From positions 51,311,429-51,375,428 of the forward strand of contig OY978525.1 of NCBI GenBank assembly GCA_963854835.1: DNA of 64,000 nt. The letters are read 5' to 3'. Shown here in pieces: positions 60,380-64,000 of the stretch. This stretch comes from Megamerina dolium. Taxonomy: Eukaryota > Arthropoda > Insecta > Diptera > Megamerinidae. Both the position numbers and the translations under genes were made by a program. The stretch's first letter is position 1. Each line of letters starts with the position of its first letter. The notes under the pieces are model-generated. The model was not told the origin of the DNA. It did no database searches and saw only the letters and a program-made list of their open reading frames with translations.

Positions 60380-61068
60380 TTTTACAAGAATCAGCGATTT
60401 CTTTCATTTTGTGCAATGACATCAGGAACATAACACTGGTGCTTAAGACGCAGCTAATCCAGCAAATAAATGTTGACGGATCACATGGTAAAGTGGTGCT
60501 GATATCGATTCGAAACTTTGATTACGTATTTACAGGTAAAGATGCCACGTTTCGCGGATCAGGAAGATGGCGAAAAGAGAAATTATGTGGGGTAAACAGT
60601 AGCTTCATGAACAACTTAATATGTGCAAAGGAAAAAAGTAGTCTAACCGATTACTGGAGAGCCCAAACAGGCATGCGGCAGTCGATAAGATTCATTGACC
60701 CTGAACATATTAAGGTAGATACTATCTTGAACCTCAGCAGAAAAGACATCAAGCTGTACACTCAACTACTAACAGGTCATTGTAAACTTAATTATCACAT
60801 GATGAACATGGGTGTGGTAAACAACGATCTCTGTTGACTCTGTCTTGAAGAGCAGGAAATAGCAGAACACGTTCTTGGCAATTGCCCAGCTGTGGCTAGA
60901 AGCAGACTAAACTACCTAGGCAACGGATTCATAGTTCCCAGGGACCTACTTAAAATCAATCCCACAGCAGTTACAAGATTTATAAATAGTCTCAAGATCT
61001 GCTAGTTAGGGAATAAGGCTGCACAAAAGATGCTTTATGTCCTTAATAATAATAATAATAATAATAAT
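60380..61068 (+). mobile_element. I-type LINE 3' end with (TAA)n tail
   Basis: The frame at 60409-60837 contains FRGSGRWRKEKLCGVNSSF, DYWRAQTGMRQSIRF and LYTQLLTGHCKLNYHMMNMG, followed after a stop by LCLEEQEIAEHVLGNCP: the C-terminal zinc region of I/R1-type LINEs. It ends in a (TAA)n/(ATA)n tract at about 61043-61068, the usual I-type tail. Everything upstream of the RNase H end is missing (5' truncation). Confidence 0.8.
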
Positions 61069-62810
61069 AAAGATGTGTTCCAGGTGCTTGGAATACGGAC
61101 ATGTGGCAAAAGCGTGCACCAACGCCGACGATAGGAGTAAAAGCTGCATCAAATGTGGTCAGACGCAGACAATATACGAGGAGAAGATTGACGTTGCGAT
61201 AGTCTGCGAGCAGTACAAGAACCTAATCGCCGGAACCTGGATCTCTGCTCATGGAAACAAAGCTGCCATATAGGCCTGTGGGGGCAACTCATTCCAAGAC
61301 AAGCCGCTCACTGGAAAAAGACACTATACGCGGGCGAAGATCTGTGGTATAAATTTTTACAGCTGCTATATTCCGCCGAGTGTGACGCATGTTGATCACG
61401 AAAGGATCCTGGACGAGCTAGTGGAAGACGCTCGAACTACTACGCAAAACGTGGTAGCAGGCAACTTCAATGAATGGGCCGAGGAATGGGGCAGCAGCTA
61501 TACAAACAGATGGGGCGATGCTCTGCTTAAGACGTTCTCCTTGGTAGACGCGGTGTTGCTTAATACCGGCGGAAAGAATACCTTCGAGAAGAATGATCGC
61601 GGATCAATAATTGACATTACGTTCGTCAGCCGTGCACTAGTGCGATCGGCAACTTGGCAGGTGCGCGACTTGTACACACATAATGACCACCTTGCTATTA
61701 TGATGGAACTCGGCAAGCATGCACACATTCGAGGGAGGCTGCAAAAAACACAGACCAAAGGGTGGAAGGTGGAAACGCTAGATGAGAACCTGGACAGCTC
61801 GAACGTAGCGGGCGAAAAGGTGGTGAAAACGCTTTTCCCAAAACAAGATCCACAACCAAGTATGGTGACACCCGCAATAGAGGAAGCAGTGCTTATCGAC
61901 GAAGCGGAAATAATAATGGCGGCGGAGAGGTTCAGTAACACAAAGGCGCCTGGACTTGATGGTATCCCGAATAAGGCGTTTAAGATCGCTGTTAAACATA
62001 ATACGAAGGTTTTCGCCGAGTTTTTTACGCGTTGCTTGAATGAAGGGGTTTTTCCGAATGTGTGGAAGAAGCAGCGTCTGGTCCTACTCCAGAAACCGAA
62101 TAAACCGGCAGGTGAGCCGAGTGCGTATCGACCACTTTCCATGATCGACACAATGGCCAAAATACGGGAGAGGCTGATCTGCACACGTCTGGAGCATCAT
62201 CTAGAAGGTGAGTCGCCTGGCTTGTCTGCGAATCAATTTGGCTTTAGGATACATCGATCCACCATAGACGCAGTTGGAAAATTGACGGGCATTGCGGGCA
62301 AGGAGATAGAGGGCGTCAGATGGATGCATGGCGACAAAAAATATTGCGCAGTTGTCACATTTGATGTGCAAAATGCTTTAAACTCGGCATATTGGCCACA
62401 TATCATGAGGGCGCTGGAGGCGAAAAAAACACCTATGTATCTGCTACGAATAATGGCTGGACATAATGGCTTCGGAGCTGGGCAGAGTCTACAAGTGCAA
62501 AAAACATGAATAGGCGACTAACGGCGGATGAACGTAGAGAGAAAGATAAGTTTCAGCGAGTAGCAAATACAATGGGACGCCACGGAAAGAGGAAGGTGGA
62601 CGCACAGGCTCGTCAGGAACGTGCAAGCCTTTGTCGAGCCTGGGTTTTATCTGACTCAGTTTTTGTCGGGTCATGGCCGTTTGCTCAGATTTGGGCACAA
62701 TGACGCGACAGAATGCTACTTCTGCAGCAGTGTCGGTGAAAACGCGGAGCATATTTTTTCTCCTGTTCGAGATATGTAGCACAGAGAACGGACATAGAGA
62801 GGTGTGTGTG
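61069..62810 (+). mobile_element. R1-clade LINE, internally deleted
   Basis: Starts with CCHC knuckles (MCSRCLEYGHVAKACTNAD, KSCIKCGQ), then endonuclease, RT and the C-terminal CCHC (ATECYFCSSVGENAEHIF near 62705-62755). Several pieces are missing, including the RT active site. It directly abuts the tail of the previous LINE. Confidence 0.8.
61382..62509 (+). pseudogene. R1-type LINE endonuclease and partial RT
   Basis: 375 codons: VVAGNFNEWAEEWGSSYTN (catalytic DFNA changed to NFNE), GSIIDITFVSRALVRS and YTHNDHLAIMMEL (SDH changed to NDH). RT motifs: SNTKAPGLDGIPNKAFKIAV, KKQRLVLLQKPNKPAGEPSAYRPLSMIDTM (quoted in part: LVLLQKPNKP), LSANQFGFRIHRSTIDAV and VVTFDVQNALNSAYW with the first Asp. 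The frame then lacks the rest of the palm. An inactive relic with substitutions at endonuclease catalytic sites. Confidence 0.8.
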
Positions 62811-63104
62811 AAAAGCCCTTGTGCTTGGTCCTTCGAAGTAGTGTTTATCGGCGGTCCCGCAGGATCAAAAATACAAGCTACAGAAGTCGGAGTTAAGAGT
62901 TTAGTACGTAGGCGCACTAGTTCGCAAGTCCAGCATAGTAAGATAATACTGACTGGGCGTGGTCCCGAATGAGGACCCCTTTATTAATTTAAACAAAAAA
63001 ATGCATGAAAATTTTTGAAAGAAATTTCTATTTTTAGACCAAAGCATCATTAAATTTTGTTTGTACACGTAAACTTTCTTTAAAAGTCATGTTCGACTAT
63101 CACG
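62811..63104. other. Non-coding, R1 3' region and flank
   Basis: Short open frames on both strands without domains. GC content falls towards the (TA)n tract. Confidence 0.35.
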
Positions 63105-63418
<314 letters not shown>

Positions 63419-63615
63419 GATATAGATAACATACTAGCCAAATATGACAGAAAAATGGAAGGATATACCAAATATTCACCCTAAGTATTTAAATGTGTAT
63501 TTAGATATGTGCTAAGTCCTATTTAAAAATAGCACATATGCAATGTTCATTAAATAATAATATTTGATAATTTTTTTACTTGTATTCTTAATTTTCTTAA
63601 TATTAATACTATTCA

Positions 63616-64000
63616 TGTCTATCAAAAAGCTGAAAACGCCACTTGATGCAGAATTTTCAATCAGAAATCATGTCGGAAATTGGTCACGCACTGAAGAAGA
63701 AAAAGCCAACACATTTGCTATACATTTATGTGTTTCAGCCCAATCCGCCCGCAAACGACTTTCGAATCCCTCCACATAGCACTGCAACTAGTGGCTTCAC
63801 TCCCCTCAAAATATCATCCAAAGAAATCAACGAGATTATTAAGTACCAGCTTAATCCAAAGAAAGCTCCAGGTTTCGATGGCATCACACCAAAAATGCTA
63901 ATTGAAATTCCAACGGCAGCTGTATTATTTTCAGTGGTTTTGTTTAATGCAATGCTAAAACTGGGCTACTTTCCTAACCAATGGAAAAAATCACAAGTAA
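63616..64000 (+). pseudogene. Jockey-type LINE, start of RT, cut by window end
   Basis: The first frame has SIKKLKTPLDAEFSIRNHVG and WSRTEEEKANTFAIHL, the usual region before the RT. After a shift near 63740 the frame reads FTPLKISSKEINEIIKYQLN, PKKAPGFDGITPKMLIEIPT and LGYFPNQWKKSQV, the first RT motifs, open to the end of the window. It is a different subfamily from Jockey 1 and 2. Confidence 0.8.

Overview
This is a transposon-dense stretch of a eukaryotic, very probably insect (higher fly) chromosome. The evidence is AT-rich intergenic DNA with long (TA)n tracts, a GT-AG intron, tRNA-derived SINEs, and relics of Ty3/Gypsy, BEL/Pao, Copia, Jockey, RTE, R1/I-type LINE and Tc1/mariner elements. 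A tephritid-like fruit fly would fit, but I infer that only from TE content and AT-richness. I see one piece of ordinary host gene: the last coding exon of the Polycomb factor RYBP (58855-59171, minus strand).

Left part (1-24 kb). A minus-strand Gypsy element (gag at 23.5 kb, integrase ending near 3.6 kb) is split inside its pol gene by a 15,830-bp Polinton/Maverick at 6141-21970. The boundaries are exact: inverted repeats of about 0.9 kb begin AGTAGTAGTAAT, and a 6-bp target duplication ATTCCG flanks them. The Polinton carries a protein-primed family B DNA polymerase with N-terminal zinc fingers and a 93-nt intron, a retroviral-type integrase, a packaging ATPase, an adenain-like cysteine protease, a phospholipase-A2 minor capsid protein, a DUF8207-type protein, a fibre-like coiled-coil protein and a capsid-like protein. 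It also carries several genes I cannot name: two diverged copies of a small Cys/His protein, a possible nuclease-fold protein, and a secreted glycoprotein plus a Cys-rich peptide in a segment bounded by direct repeats. Some genes are open (PLA2, DUF8207, small genes) and others have single lesions (polymerase, ATPase, capsid), so this looks like a fairly young, decaying endogenous virus-like element.

Middle (24-34 kb). A second minus-strand Gypsy pol is interrupted by two Jockey insertions. The larger one lies head-to-head with another Jockey copy. The halves of an RTE element now sit on opposite strands beside them, and the shared 10-bp target duplication shows an inversion. A SAP-domain gag fragment and its LTR follow.

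Right part (34-64 kb). A decayed BEL/Pao element on the minus strand is followed by a (TA)n region holding a Tc1 element and a short mariner derivative. Next is a second copy of the 33.4-kb LTR, split by another Tc1. At 45-54 kb there is a four-level nest: a LINE split by a Copia element (TSD GATTG), itself split by another LINE, which contains an inverted-repeat element and a SINE. After a gene-poor interval come the RYBP exon and, in its upstream intron, (TA)n tracts, a deleted Gypsy relic, two R1/I-type LINE relics and a Jockey-type RT that runs off the window.
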